Assembly (NCBI RefSeq): GCF_020564355.1
Contig: NZ_JAJCRR010000005.1
Coordinates: 255,708 to 319,707, forward strand
Direction of reading: 5' to 3'
Source: Lachnospira pectinoschiza
Lineage (GTDB): Bacteria > Bacillota > Clostridia > Lachnospirales > Lachnospiraceae
Length of the DNA: 64,000 nucleotides
Each line of letters begins with the position of its first letter. Within the stretch, counting starts at the first letter, position 1. A model generated the notes under the pieces. That model did no database searches. It had not been told where the DNA came from and was given only the letters and a program-made list of their open reading frames with translations. The position numbers and the translations under genes are program-made. Below, one piece after another: positions 19,008-27,807 of the stretch.

Positions 19008-19035
19008 TTAAAGGACAAATAAGGAGGAAATGACA

Positions 19036-19440
19036 GTGGCTAAGAAGGCAAACGGAAAGTTCTACGGAACAGGTAGAAGAAAAAGCAGTATTGCTAGAGT
19101 ATATTTAGTACCGGGTAACGGTAACATTACAATCAATAAGAGATCACTTGATGAGTATTTCGGTCTTGAAACACTCAAGGTTGTTGTAAAGCAGCCTTTA
19201 GCATTAACAGAAACAACTGAAAAGTTTGATGTTCTTGTAAATGTACACGGTGGCGGATACACAGGTCAGGCTGGTGCTATCAGACACGGTATCTCAAGAG
19301 CTCTTCTTGAAGTTGATTCAGAAGAATACCGTCCATTATTAAAGAAGGCTGGCTTCTTAACAAGAGATCCTCGTATGAAGGAAAGAAAGAAGTATGGTTT
19401 AAAGGCAGCTCGTCGTGCACCACAGTTCTCAAAGAGATAG
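19036..19440 (+). CDS. rpsI: 30S ribosomal protein S9
   Basis: S9 reaches the P-site tRNA with its basic C-terminal tail. GTG at 19036 (8 nt from GGAGG) is preferred over ATG at 19030 (2 nt). 134 residues; [19 protein letters not shown] and the tail [16 protein letters not shown] are canonical. Followed by a strong terminator. Confidence 0.96.
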   Translation: MAKKANGKFYGTGRRKSSIARVYLVPGNGNITINKRSLDEYFGLETLKVVVKQPLALTETTEKFDVLVNVHGGGYTGQAGAIRHGISRALLEVDSEEYRPLLKKAGFLTRDPRMKERKKYGLKAARRAPQFSKR

Positions 19441-19481
19441 GATTTTATTGTATTTTGGAATACAATTCAATACGATTTATT

Positions 19482-19516
19482 ACACCTCAGAATTTCGGTT
19501 CTGGGGTGTTTTTTTA
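19482..19516 (+). terminator. intrinsic terminator after rpsI
   Basis: ACACCTCAGAA (19482-19492) pairs with TTCTGGGGTGT (19499-19509) with one G-U pair, followed by seven or more T. Ends the rplM-rpsI operon. Confidence 0.9.
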
Positions 19517-19610
19517 TGTGAACTGTGATAAAATAAATATTATGATAATAGGTTATCAAGTATAAGTGATAAAATATTTAAATATTAATCAAAACGGAAG
19601 GAGTGTTTAT

Positions 19611-19721
19611 ATGACAACTGTAAACACAAAAAGCGGTAGAATTATAAAAGTTGTATCCAGAGAAGAAGAGAAGCGGGCTTATGTTGAGTATGCAAATGGA
19701 GAAAGAAAGTATGCAGAATAG
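19611..19721 (+). CDS. 36-residue ORF before zeta-toxin remnant
   Basis: Small charged protein starting MTTVNTKSGRIIKVV and ending ANGERKYAE, with a good SD (GGAAGGAGTG) 7 nt upstream. Its last 11 bases overlap the start of the truncated zeta-like gene. It may be the surviving antitoxin or leader of a toxin-antitoxin module, but the sequence alone does not show this. Confidence 0.5.
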   Translation: MTTVNTKSGRIIKVVSREEEKRAYVEYANGERKYAE

Positions 19722-19875
19722 AAAACCGATGATTCTTGTTTTAGCAGGACCAAATGGCTCAGGGGAAAGTACAATAACAACTTTTTTTGATAAAGTTGGT
19801 AAATATACGAATGCGGATTATATTGCAGGAATGACGGATGGATATGCGCTTGAAGAATATCAAAAACTAAGATAG
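19711..19875 (+). pseudogene. truncated zeta-toxin-like P-loop gene
   Basis: 54 residues starting MQNRKPMILVLAGPNG resemble the N-terminus of zeta-toxin family kinases, which phosphorylate UDP-sugar precursors. The Walker A motif reads GPNGSGES instead of GPNGSGKS: one AAA-to-GAA change would remove the ATP-binding lysine. The ORF stops about 50 residues in, far short of the usual 190 or more, so the catalytic part is missing. Almost certainly dead. Confidence 0.75.
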
Positions 19876-19883
19876 TGATGAAA

Positions 19884-19912
19884 GAGATACTTCGATTGTG
19901 AAGTATCTTCTT
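19884..19912 (+). terminator. hairpin after zeta remnant
   Basis: AGATACTTC (19885-19893) pairs perfectly with GAAGTATCT (19900-19908). It is followed by TCTTCATTT rather than a pure T-run, so a moderate terminator. Confidence 0.5.
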
Positions 19913-19996
19913 CATTTATATTAATAAAGGTTCGATAATCTAGTTGCAATCCCCTTGTATCATGCAAATTTCAATATTACAATTAGAACATAAAAA

Positions 19997-20026
19997 TTGC
20001 GAATCAATGCCAAAGCGTGTTATAAT
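19997..20026 (+). promoter_or_regulatory. promoter of AEC transporter gene
   Basis: TTGCGA (19997-20002), an 18-nt spacer, then TATAAT (20021-20026) with extended TG at 20018-20019. It lies 34 nt before the start at 20061. Confidence 0.75.
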
Positions 20027-20060
20027 AATCCGGACTATTTGTAAAGAAAGGCACATCATC

Positions 20061-20984
20061 ATGGCAGCAGTTGTAACTGAAAAAATCATAGAAATGTTTC
20101 TGATACTTCTTGGCGGGGTAATCGTCTACAAAGCAGGACTGATAGATGATAAAACCGTTCCGAAGTTATCCAACCTGTTATTAATGTTTATATCGCCGCT
20201 GCTCATATTCCAGTCCTACCAAATGGAATTTGAAATGCGGCTGTTTTACGGACTGCTTTGGACACTGGCGGCGTCCGCAGCCACATTTGCGGTCACAATC
20301 GTATTATCAGAGCTGTTATTCCGCAAAAAAGGAGAGCGTACACCCGTAGAAAAAATAGCCGTCATCTATTCCAACAGCGGCTTTATCGGACTGCCGTTAA
20401 TTAACGGTATTATCGGTTCGGAAGGCATTTTTTACATGACAGCATATCTGACCGTCTTTAATTTACTGCTGTGGACACACGGTGTACTGGTTATGGGCAG
20501 TGCGGGCAGTTTTAAGGAAATGTGTAAAAATCTGCTGACACCGACCATTATTGCGATATTTGCAGGCGTTGTCTGCTTTGTCACACAGCTGCGCCTGCCG
20601 GAGGTGCTTGCAAATCCCATACAGATGATTGGGAATATGAATACACCGCTTGCCATGATTATCGCAGGAGCCAATCTGGCACAGGGAAATCTTTTAAAAA
20701 GCCTGCAGAATAAGCGGCTGTATCTGCTCTGCGCCGTCAAGCTCATTTTATATCCGCTCGTGGGACTTGCGGCATTGTGGCTGTTACATTTGGAATTTCA
20801 TATTGCATTTACCGTATTTATCGGCATGGCGTGCCCGGCGGGCGCATCGGCGATTATGTTTGCGGAGCGTTACGGAAAAGACGCAAAATACGCCTCTGAA
20901 ATCTTTGTGGTGACAACCGTATTATCGGCAGTATCGATTCCTGTGCTGTCCGTGCTTGCAATCCGCCTGCTTGGCGCGGCGTAA
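20061..20984 (+). CDS. AEC-family transporter (auxin efflux carrier-like)
   Basis: 307-residue membrane protein with about ten hydrophobic segments and the typical two-lobe pattern of AEC carriers (IVYKAGLIDDKTVPKLSNLLL near the start; GMACPAGASAIMFAERYGKD near the end). Bacterial relatives export or import organic acids such as malate. The substrate cannot be told here. The start at 20061 is chosen because it follows its own promoter; an upstream ATG at 19944 lies before the -35 box. Confidence 0.88.
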   Translation: MAAVVTEKIIEMFLILLGGVIVYKAGLIDDKTVPKLSNLLLMFISPLLIFQSYQMEFEMRLFYGLLWTLAASAATFAVTIVLSELLFRKKGERTPVEKIAVIYSNSGFIGLPLINGIIGSEGIFYMTAYLTVFNLLLWTHGVLVMGSAGSFKEMCKNLLTPTIIAIFAGVVCFVTQLRLPEVLANPIQMIGNMNTPLAMIIAGANLAQGNLLKSLQNKRLYLLCAVKLILYPLVGLAALWLLHLEFHIAFTVFIGMACPAGASAIMFAERYGKDAKYASEIFVVTTVLSAVSIPVLSVLAIRLLGAA

Positions 20985-21096
20985 AAGCAGACAAGCGCTG
21001 GAGATATATAAGCAGCAGCCGGCAGAATAGAGATTAAAATAGAATAAATGAACAGTAAAATCCATGTAAAATAAAAGGAAAAACACAAAATAGCAG

Positions 21097-21125
21097 TTGC
21101 AAACGACTGGAAAAATTTGTATACT
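21097..21125 (+). promoter_or_regulatory. promoter of HPt-chemoreceptor operon
   Basis: TTGCAA (21097-21102), 17-nt spacer, TATACT (21120-21125). Located 37 nt before the HPt start at 21163. Confidence 0.75.
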
Positions 21126-21162
21126 AAAACAAGTGAAAAATGTGATAAAGGGGAGCAACACA

Positions 21163-21534
21163 ATGACGGTACAGGAGTGTTATCAGCAGATACAGGGCAA
21201 TTATGAGAATGTGTTGAAGCGTTTAAAGACAGATGAGAGAATTGTAAAATTTCTTGAGCTGTTCTTAAGTGATACCACTTATGAGAAATTATCCGAAGCG
21301 GTAAATGCCAAAAATGATCAGGAAATTTTTAAATGTGTCCATGATTTAAAAGGTATGGCGCTGAATCTGGGTTTGACGGCATTGCAGAAAGCAGCACAAA
21401 ATTTGTGTGATGCAGTGCGTTACGGTGAACCATCAGTTGATATTGATCCGTTATATCAGGAAGTTACCAAAGAATATCAGAAAGTTGTAGATATAATACA
21501 CGTAATCATGCAGGGACAGAACAGGAGCGTTTAA
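21163..21534 (+). CDS. HPt (histidine phosphotransfer) domain protein
   Basis: 123-residue helical protein with the HPt phosphorylation motif [13 protein letters not shown] (His at about residue 65). Such domains pass phosphate between receiver domains. The start ATG ([12 protein letters not shown]) follows AAAGGGGAG; an ATG at 21097 is inside the promoter. It is followed after 22 nt by a chemoreceptor gene, so a role in that receptor's signalling is likely. No kinase or receiver domain is encoded nearby. Confidence 0.85.
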   Translation: MTVQECYQQIQGNYENVLKRLKTDERIVKFLELFLSDTTYEKLSEAVNAKNDQEIFKCVHDLKGMALNLGLTALQKAAQNLCDAVRYGEPSVDIDPLYQEVTKEYQKVVDIIHVIMQGQNRSV

Positions 21535-21556
21535 ACCTGCACAATGGAGGATGAAC

Positions 21557-23068
21557 ATGGAAGAAAAAAAGAAGTATCGGTTCGCCGATGAAAAAGAACA
21601 GCTAAAGAGGGTCAATTCATTTTTAGCAACAGGCTATACCATATTTTATATTGTAATTTTAAGTGTGAGCTGGGAATCGTATTTCAGAGGCGTACGGACA
21701 CTTGGTTATACAGGGCTGCTCAGCGTTCTGACACTGATAGCGATGGCGATTAATTTCCTTTCAACAAGAAAGGACAAGTCACAGTCCCGGTCAAGAAAGA
21801 TAGCGTTTATATGTTTTGTAGTCATTGCATTTTTAATGGCATACGCTTACGACAGCTATTATGTAAGATTTATTGCGGCAATTCCGTTTTGCGGCTATGT
21901 ACTGCTGTACGACAAGAAAAATGTTGCCGTTACGGGCGGTATTTATTTTGCATTAAATGTATTTGTCAATATTATCAGAATCGGTGTACAGCACGCATAT
22001 CCGAAAGAAGTGGCAATTGACCATATTTATGCGACATTTGCAATCGGACTGCTCATTGTGTTAATTTATGCAATCACGAGTGTTGCCGAGCAGTTTAAAA
22101 GGGATACAGAGGGTAGTTTAAAGGAACAGCATGAAAAGCAGAAGGTGATGGTCCGTGACATTTTAGAGGTGGCACATGAGGTTTCGGAAGGCACACAGAA
22201 TGCCATGAATATCGTCAATGATTTAAATGCTTCGACAAAGGTGGTTGGACAGACCATGCAGGATATTGCAGGCAGTAACCAGAATACCGCAGAAAATATC
22301 CAGACACAGACCGAGATGAGCCGGAATATTCAGGAATCGATTGGAACAACACTGCAGTATGCAGAAGAAATGGTGCAGGTAGCCAAAGAGTCCGGTACAC
22401 TCAATGAAAGCAGTATTAATGCGATGAATCATTTAAAGACACAGGCAGAAGTCATTGCTGCGACAAATGAAGATGTAGCAACGCTGATGAATACGTTAAA
22501 AGAGCGTACAGAAGCCGTAAAAGGCATTGTCGATACAATCTTTTCGATTTCATCACAGACTAATCTGCTGGCGTTAAATGCCTCCATTGAAAGTGCAAGA
22601 GCGGGCGAAGCCGGAAAAGGGTTTGCAGTTGTAGCGGACCAGATTCGTAATCTTGCAGAAGAAAGCAGAAAAGAAACCGAGAATATTGCAAAGATTCTTG
22701 AAGAACTTTCTGACGGAACCAATGCGGCATCCGATGCCGTAACGCAGTCGGTAGAAGCCGCACAGGTGCAGAATGATATGATTCAGAATGCATCGGAGAG
22801 CTTTAGCGGAATGAGCGGCAATATGTCCAAGATGATTGAAAATATCGAGCATATGGACAGCATGTTAAACAGCTTAAAGCAGGCGAATGATCGGATTGTA
22901 GAAAATATTATGCAGATTTCGGCAACGGCAGAAGAAGTGACTGCCGCATCCACACAGGCAGAAAATCTGAGCAATCAGAATCTTGAAAATGCGGAAAATG
23001 CGCAGAAGCTTTTAACCGGTGTTCTTTCCGTTTCAGAAAAATTAAATACCTATCAGGCACAAGAATAA
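21557..23068 (+). CDS. methyl-accepting chemotaxis protein with six-helix N-terminus
   Basis: 503-residue chemoreceptor. About six hydrophobic segments between residues 25 and 175 replace the usual two-helix and periplasmic-sensor layout. A long coiled-coil signalling domain follows, with the tip sequence [20 protein letters not shown] and [20 protein letters not shown]. The ATG at 21557 is preferred to 21551 on SD spacing. Co-transcribed with the HPt gene. CheW is encoded at 46179. Ligand unknown. Confidence 0.92.
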   Translation: MEEKKKYRFADEKEQLKRVNSFLATGYTIFYIVILSVSWESYFRGVRTLGYTGLLSVLTLIAMAINFLSTRKDKSQSRSRKIAFICFVVIAFLMAYAYDSYYVRFIAAIPFCGYVLLYDKKNVAVTGGIYFALNVFVNIIRIGVQHAYPKEVAIDHIYATFAIGLLIVLIYAITSVAEQFKRDTEGSLKEQHEKQKVMVRDILEVAHEVSEGTQNAMNIVNDLNASTKVVGQTMQDIAGSNQNTAENIQTQTEMSRNIQESIGTTLQYAEEMVQVAKESGTLNESSINAMNHLKTQAEVIAATNEDVATLMNTLKERTEAVKGIVDTIFSISSQTNLLALNASIESARAGEAGKGFAVVADQIRNLAEESRKETENIAKILEELSDGTNAASDAVTQSVEAAQVQNDMIQNASESFSGMSGNMSKMIENIEHMDSMLNSLKQANDRIVENIMQISATAEEVTAASTQAENLSNQNLENAENAQKLLTGVLSVSEKLNTYQAQE

Positions 23069-23070
23069 AA

Positions 23071-23125
23071 AGAAGCCGCATCCATGAGTGGACTTTAAAA
23101 GTCCGGACACAGATGCGGCTTTTAC
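23071..23125. terminator. bidirectional terminator between convergent MCP and MATE genes
   Basis: AAGCCGCATC (23073-23082) pairs with GATGCGGCTT (23112-23121), enclosing a second hairpin GGACTT-TAA-AAGTCC (23090-23104). A T-run follows on the plus side and an A-run precedes it, so it can serve both strands. Confidence 0.8.
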
Positions 23126-24451
23126 TTATTTAGAAGCCTGTCTATAGACAAATGCGGCAACAACGGCAGTCAGTGCTTCCGTAATCCAGAAGGCATGCCA
23201 TACAAAAGAAGGTCCGGCGGTGTGGCACAAAATAAAGGCGGCAGGAATAATCACCGCTACATAGCGCAGAAGCGAAATGATAAAAGAAGAAAATCCTTTA
23301 CCAAGCCCCTCCAAAGCGCCGGAAGCCGTAACAGAAACCGCGGATACGATAAAGCCCAGACAGATAATGTGCAGGGCGCGTGTGCCGAGCGCAATCGTTT
23401 CGGGATTTGCGGTAAAAAGCGCAATCAGCGGCTTTGCGGCAAACAGACAGCCCAAAGTGCCTGCAAGCATCATGGCGGCGGTCATGGCAAGCGTAGTATC
23501 GTAAATCTTTTTTACGCGCTTCATTTCACGCGCACCGTAATTGTAGCCGATAATCGGGCGCATACCCTGGATAATGCCGTTGGCAGGCAGATATAAAAAG
23601 GTCTGTAATTTATAGTAAATTCCCAGAACAACAACATAACTCTGTGAAAATCCCGCCAGCAGTGCATTTAAGAAAGAAACCAGCAGGGACGGCAGAGCCA
23701 GATTTAAAATGGCAGGCACGCCGATTGCATATAGCTTTTTGTCGGTTGCACCGTGCGGTTTTAAATAACAGCGGCGGATATGCACCGGAAGCGGACGTGA
23801 AAAATATACGACAAGGTAAATACTTAATGTTACAATCTGACCGATACCGGTTGCAAGTGCTGCACCGGCAATGCCAAGCCGCGGCAGAAAACCGATGCCG
23901 AAAATCAGCAGAGGGTCTAATATAATATTGGTAATACAGCCGCATAGCAGAGCCGCCATAGTGATTTTCATGTTGCCGACTGCCTGAAAAATCTTTTCAA
24001 ATGCAAGTCCGAGCATGATAATCAGGGAAAATGAAAATGCAATTGAAGCATACCGTGTGCCAAGCTGTAAAACTTCGGTATCCTTTGTAAAAAGGGATAA
24101 GAAAAAAGGCATGATACCGATGCTTACAACGGTAATTACAATGCCATGCACAACCGAAAACAGCATACCGTGTGTTGCGGCGCGGTCGGCATTTTTGACA
24201 TCGCCTGCTCCAAGGCATAGTGCAATCAGGGCATTCATGCCGACTCCGAAACCGATTGCAATAGCATTGATTAAATTCTGAACCGGATACACCAGCGACA
24301 GTGCCGTCATTGCCTGCTCACTGATTTGCGCCACGAAAAAGCTGTCAATAATATTGTATAAGGAATTTACAAGCATGGAAATTACCATAGGAAGTGCCAT
24401 GCTTGTCAGCAGTGGAAATACCGGTTTTTCTTTCATAAAAGACTGATTCAT
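23126..24451 (-). CDS. MATE-family multidrug/Na+ antiporter
   Basis: 441-residue membrane transporter with twelve hydrophobic segments in two related halves. The start MNQSFMKEKPVFPLLTSMALPM at 24451 follows GGAG with 6-nt spacing; an ATG four codons earlier has no spacing for an SD. Typical NorM/DinF-like features (FFVAQISEQAMTALSLVYPVQN, GFGVGMNALIALCLGAG). Substrate unknown. The upstream leader contains a strong terminator, suggesting attenuation. Confidence 0.93.
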   Translation of the reverse strand: MNQSFMKEKPVFPLLTSMALPMVISMLVNSLYNIIDSFFVAQISEQAMTALSLVYPVQNLINAIAIGFGVGMNALIALCLGAGDVKNADRAATHGMLFSVVHGIVITVVSIGIMPFFLSLFTKDTEVLQLGTRYASIAFSFSLIIMLGLAFEKIFQAVGNMKITMAALLCGCITNIILDPLLIFGIGFLPRLGIAGAALATGIGQIVTLSIYLVVYFSRPLPVHIRRCYLKPHGATDKKLYAIGVPAILNLALPSLLVSFLNALLAGFSQSYVVVLGIYYKLQTFLYLPANGIIQGMRPIIGYNYGAREMKRVKKIYDTTLAMTAAMMLAGTLGCLFAAKPLIALFTANPETIALGTRALHIICLGFIVSAVSVTASGALEGLGKGFSSFIISLLRYVAVIIPAAFILCHTAGPSFVWHAFWITEALTAVVAAFVYRQASK

Positions 24452-24555
24452 AAAATACTCCATTCTGCAGACGATTCTTAAAAAGGTTTAATCATTTTAT
24501 TGAAACCCGTAATAAACTGCGCTGCGCCGTCTGTAACACAAAGCAGCCGTGCGGC

Positions 24556-24656
24556 AAAAAAAACGCCACACAATTACCCCGTACAAGGATAATTGTGTGG
24601 CGAAAAAAGATAAACTATAAAAATCCACACGTTGTTTTAGTGTGGTTATTTTAGCA
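24556..24656 (-). promoter_or_regulatory. promoter and terminator-bearing leader of MATE gene
   Basis: On the minus strand: -35 TTGCTT (24676-24671), 17 nt, extended -10 TGcTAAAAT (24656-24648). About 40 nt into the transcript lies a 13-bp hairpin CGCCACACAATTA/TAATTGTGTGGCG (24602-24564) followed by eight T, an intrinsic terminator some 100 nt before the start codon. An upstream GTGTGG (24630-24625) could pair with CCACAC in the terminator arm and prevent it forming. Confidence 0.7.
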
Positions 24657-24693
24657 TAAAGCCCGAAAAAAAGCAAGGCAGGGCCTAAAAGTA

Positions 24694-24702
24694 TGCTATA
24701 AT
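24694..24702 (+). promoter_or_regulatory. extended -10 promoter of thiW-thiM
   Basis: TGcTATAAT (24694-24702), an extended -10 box with no good -35, 49 nt before the thiW start. Divergent from the MATE promoter. No TPP riboswitch motif was seen in this gap. Confidence 0.6.
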
Positions 24703-24751
24703 AGAAAGCAAAGGTTTTAGCCGCAAAAGAAATTGAAGAAGGTTTACAGAA

Positions 24752-25318
24752 ATGGAGCAGAAAATGGTACAAAACACGAAATTAACAAAAATGATATTCT
24801 GGGCAATGATGGTGGCAGTCGGAGTGGTGATTTCACCGTTACTGCGGATTGAGGGAATGTGTCCGATGGCACATTTTATCAATGTTACCTGTGCCGTCTT
24901 ATTAGGTCCGTGGTATGCGTTTCTATGCGCATTGGCAATTGGACTTATCCGCATGGCATTTATGGGCATTCCGCCGCTTGCACTGACGGGGGCGGTATTC
25001 GGCGCAGCGCTGTCAGGCATTTTATACCGGGCGTCGAAGGGAAAGATTATTTTTGCATTTTTAGGTGAAGTCATCGGTACAGGCATTATCGGTGCAATTG
25101 TATCATATCCGGTTATGGCGCTGTTATGGGGCAGAACCGGGCTTACATGGCTGTTTTACGTGCCGTCCTTTATAGCGGGAACATTAATCGGCGGCAGTAT
25201 CGCCTTTTTATTCTTAAAGCAGTTACAGCGCATGAAACTGCTGACAAAGTTCCAGCAGGCATTGGGAACACAGGTTTATGACAAAGTAAAACAGGCAGAA
25301 AGCAGCCTTAAACAGTAA
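24752..25318 (+). CDS. thiW: ThiW, ECF substrate-binding subunit for thiazole
   Basis: 188-residue membrane protein with about five to six hydrophobic helices. It matches the ThiW family (S component predicted to import the thiazole moiety of thiamine) by composition and by its position directly before thiM. Helix-rich N-terminus MIFWAMMVAVGVVISPLLRI and the GIPPLALTGAVFGAALSGI segment are typical. It has no ATPase of its own and would use the EcfA1/A2/T module at 14959-17550. Confidence 0.85.
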   Translation: MEQKMVQNTKLTKMIFWAMMVAVGVVISPLLRIEGMCPMAHFINVTCAVLLGPWYAFLCALAIGLIRMAFMGIPPLALTGAVFGAALSGILYRASKGKIIFAFLGEVIGTGIIGAIVSYPVMALLWGRTGLTWLFYVPSFIAGTLIGGSIAFLFLKQLQRMKLLTKFQQALGTQVYDKVKQAESSLKQ

Positions 25319-25342
25319 AACAAAAAGGAAGGAAATACAAAA

Positions 25343-26167
25343 ATGCTTGAAAAGATGAAAAAAGCAAAAGAAGCGGTCATCAGTCAGGCACCGCTCATAC
25401 ACTGCATTACCAATCCTATTTCAATCAATGACTGTGCCAATGTAGTGTTGGCGCTGGGGGCAAAGCCGATTATGGCAGAACACCCGAAGGAAGTCCATGA
25501 AATCACGGCACTTGCAAAGGCATTGGCAGTCAACCTCGGTAACATTACCGATGCAAGGGCAGAATCCATATTTATATCCGGTGGAGTGGCTAAAAATGCG
25601 CAGATACCCTGCGTGATAGATGTGGTCGGTGCGGCATGCTCTGCCTTGCGCATGGAGCTGGCACAAAGGTTTATCCGTGAGTGCACACCGTGTGTCATTA
25701 AAGGCAATTTGTCTGAAATCAAAGCGCTTGCGGGAGTGGACAACGCGGCACAGGGAATTGATGTCGGTCAAAAAGACAGTGTAAACGGAAAGGATACACA
25801 GAAGTTACAAAAGACCGGACAACTGGTTTGTAGCTATGCAAAAAAGGCACATGCCGTTGCCATGGCAAGCGGGGCGGTCGATATCATCTCGGACGGCAGT
25901 CAGGTGTGGTTTGTAAAAAATGGCGTGGCAGAGCTATCCAAAGTCACGGGAACAGGCTGCATGCTCAATGTCATTACGGCAACATACCTTTCCGTAACAG
26001 ACCCGCTTACAGCATGTCTGCTTTCGGCAGGAACGCTCGGTATCTGCGGAGAGCTCGCAGACAAAAGCCGCGGCATGGGAACGTACCATATTGAATTAAT
26101 CAATCAGTTATCCACACTGTCGGATGCGCAGTTGGAACAGTATTTACAGATACAACGTGCGTTATAG
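25343..26167 (+). CDS. thiM: hydroxyethylthiazole kinase
   Basis: Phosphorylates 4-methyl-5-hydroxyethylthiazole for thiamine salvage. Ribokinase-like fold, 274 residues. Substrate-binding start PLIHCITNPISINDCANVVLALGAKPIMAEHP and C-terminal anion-hole motif KVTGTGCMLNVITATYLSV are visible. Follows thiW by 24 nt, so import and activation of thiazole are encoded together. No thiD or thiE in the window. Confidence 0.95.
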   Translation: MLEKMKKAKEAVISQAPLIHCITNPISINDCANVVLALGAKPIMAEHPKEVHEITALAKALAVNLGNITDARAESIFISGGVAKNAQIPCVIDVVGAACSALRMELAQRFIRECTPCVIKGNLSEIKALAGVDNAAQGIDVGQKDSVNGKDTQKLQKTGQLVCSYAKKAHAVAMASGAVDIISDGSQVWFVKNGVAELSKVTGTGCMLNVITATYLSVTDPLTACLLSAGTLGICGELADKSRGMGTYHIELINQLSTLSDAQLEQYLQIQRAL

Positions 26168-26196
26168 GTAATACCTATAACGCACTATTATTTTTG
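26157..26196 (+). terminator. terminator overlapping the thiM stop
   Basis: GTGCGTTATAGGT (26157-26169) pairs perfectly with ACCTATAACGCAC (26173-26185) and is followed by TATTATTTTTG. The stem contains the thiM stop codon. Confidence 0.8.
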
Positions 26197-26201
26197 TATA
26201 T

Positions 26202-26230
26202 TTGTCAAAGCCGGATTTCCGTGCTAATAT
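26202..26230 (+). promoter_or_regulatory. promoter of O-acetylhomoserine sulfhydrylase gene
   Basis: TTGTCA (26202-26207), 17-nt spacer, extended TGcTAATAT (-10 at 26225-26230). The 120-nt leader has no recognisable SAM riboswitch or T-box. Confidence 0.75.
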
Positions 26231-26360
26231 CTTAGACATAGAAAACATACATGACCTACTTGTTAAGTATGAATAACAAAACAGGAAAGGCATACAGACA
26301 ACATAAAAATAAAAAATGATTTTGAAAGCCGTGTAAGCAGGCGGCAGAATGGAGGACAAT

Positions 26361-27659
26361 ATGAGTACATTAAAAGAAAGAAATTTAAAATTTGAAACAA
26401 AGCAGCTTCACGTAGGACAGGAAAGCGCAGATCCGGTTACAGATTCAAGAGCTGTGCCGATTTACCAGACCTCTTCTTATGTGTTCCACAATAGCGAACA
26501 TGCAGCTGCAAGATTCGGACTGACAGATGCCGGTAACATTTACGGAAGATTAACCAATCCGACAGAAGACATTTTTGAACAGAGAATTGCAGCACTTGAA
26601 GGCGGTGTAGCAGCGCTTGCAGTAGCTTCCGGTGCGGCAGCAATCGCTTATACATTCCAGAATCTTGCACAGGCAGGCGACCATATCGTAGCTTCAAAGA
26701 CAATCTACGGCGGTACATACAACCTGTTAGAGCATACATTACCGGCATACGGCATTACAACAACATTCGTAGATGCCAACAACTTAGATGAAATCAGAAA
26801 TGCCATTCAGGACAACACAAAGGCAGTATTCATCGAAACACTCGGCAATCCAAATTCCAATGTCGTTGATATCGAAGAAATTGCAAAGATTGCACACGAA
26901 AACAAGATTCCGCTTGTAATTGATAATACATTTGGTACACCATACCTTATCCGTCCAATCGAATATGGCGCAGATATCGTTGTTCATTCAGCAACAAAGT
27001 TTATCGGCGGACACGGAACAACCATCGGTGGTGTTATTGTAGACAGCGGTAAGTTTGACTGGGAAGCATCCGGCAAATTCCCGTCACTGGTTGAACCAAA
27101 CCCAAGCTACCACGGCATCAGCTTCACAAAGGCAGCAGGTCCGGCAGCATTTGTTACAAAAATCCGTGCAATTCTTCTCAGAGATACAGGTGCTACCCTT
27201 TCTCCAATCCACGCATTTATCTTTCTTCAGGGACTTGAAACACTTTCACTGCGTGTAGAACGTCATGTGGAAAATGCGTTAAAGGTTGTAGATTATTTAT
27301 CAAAGCACCCACAGGTAGAAAAGGTCAACCACCCATCATTACCGGATGCACCGACACATGATTTATATGAAAAATACTTCCCGAACGGCGGCGGTTCAAT
27401 CTTCACATTTGAAATTAAGGGCGGCGCTGAAGAAGCAAAGAAGTTCATTGATAACCTTCAGGTATTCTCTCTGCTTGCTAATGTAGCAGATGTAAAATCC
27501 CTTGTTATCCATCCGGCTTCTACAACACATTCACAGCTGTCAGAAGAAGAACTGCTTGATCAGGGCATTAAGCCAAACACAATCCGTCTTTCAATCGGTA
27601 CAGAGCATATCGATGATATCATTGATGATCTGGAAGAGGCATTTGCCGCAGTAAGATAA
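26361..27659 (+). CDS. metY: O-acetylhomoserine (thiol)-lyase
   Basis: PLP-dependent enzyme joining O-acetylhomoserine with sulfide (or methanethiol) to make homocysteine or methionine. 432 residues. The PLP lysine lies in VHSATKFIGGHGTTIGG; cofactor contacts YGRLTNPTED and NTFGTPYL are present. The ATG at 26361 follows GGAGG; the ATG at 26349 lies inside it. Monocistronic by its own promoter and the promoter immediately downstream. Confidence 0.93.
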   Translation: MSTLKERNLKFETKQLHVGQESADPVTDSRAVPIYQTSSYVFHNSEHAAARFGLTDAGNIYGRLTNPTEDIFEQRIAALEGGVAALAVASGAAAIAYTFQNLAQAGDHIVASKTIYGGTYNLLEHTLPAYGITTTFVDANNLDEIRNAIQDNTKAVFIETLGNPNSNVVDIEEIAKIAHENKIPLVIDNTFGTPYLIRPIEYGADIVVHSATKFIGGHGTTIGGVIVDSGKFDWEASGKFPSLVEPNPSYHGISFTKAAGPAAFVTKIRAILLRDTGATLSPIHAFIFLQGLETLSLRVERHVENALKVVDYLSKHPQVEKVNHPSLPDAPTHDLYEKYFPNGGGSIFTFEIKGGAEEAKKFIDNLQVFSLLANVADVKSLVIHPASTTHSQLSEEELLDQGIKPNTIRLSIGTEHIDDIIDDLEEAFAAVR

Positions 27660-27666
27660 AAAACTC

Positions 27667-27695
27667 TTGCACAGCGCGCTGGTTTATGATAAAAT
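27667..27695 (+). promoter_or_regulatory. promoter of small acidic ORF and CNNM-type gene
   Basis: TTGCAC (27667-27672), exactly 17 nt, TAAAAT (27690-27695), starting 8 nt after the metY stop. Transcription would begin near 27702. Confidence 0.75.
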
Positions 27696-27731
27696 GTAAA
27701 TGTTACTAATAATATTTTCAGGAGGATTATC

Positions 27732-27803
27732 ATGTCGGACGATGCTGACGGTGATACGGCACCTAACCACAGAACAATCAAAAATTTAAATCAGAACGAA
27801 TGA
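27732..27803 (+). CDS. 23-codon acidic leader ORF
   Basis: A 23-residue peptide beginning MSDDADGDTAP with four Asp in its first eight residues. It has a consensus SD (AGGAGG, 6-nt spacing) and a good promoter, and its stop codon is 4 nt from a terminator stem. No family recognised. The arrangement promoter, SD, peptide, terminator, transporter gene suggests a regulatory leader peptide for the CNNM/CorC-type gene at 27903. Confidence 0.6.
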   Translation: MSDDADGDTAPNHRTIKNLNQNE

Positions 27804-27807
27804 ATAC

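Noticed and set aside
24703..24751. TPP riboswitch before thiW
   Set aside because: The gap is too short and lacks the CTGAGA core.
24497..24772. Minus-strand ORF covering the MATE leader
   Set aside because: It runs through promoter, terminator and the divergent thiW start and has no family features or SD.
26231..26360. SAM riboswitch or T-box before metY
   Set aside because: No K-turn, no GGTGGNACCGCG-type T-box sequence, and the leader is A-rich and weakly structured.
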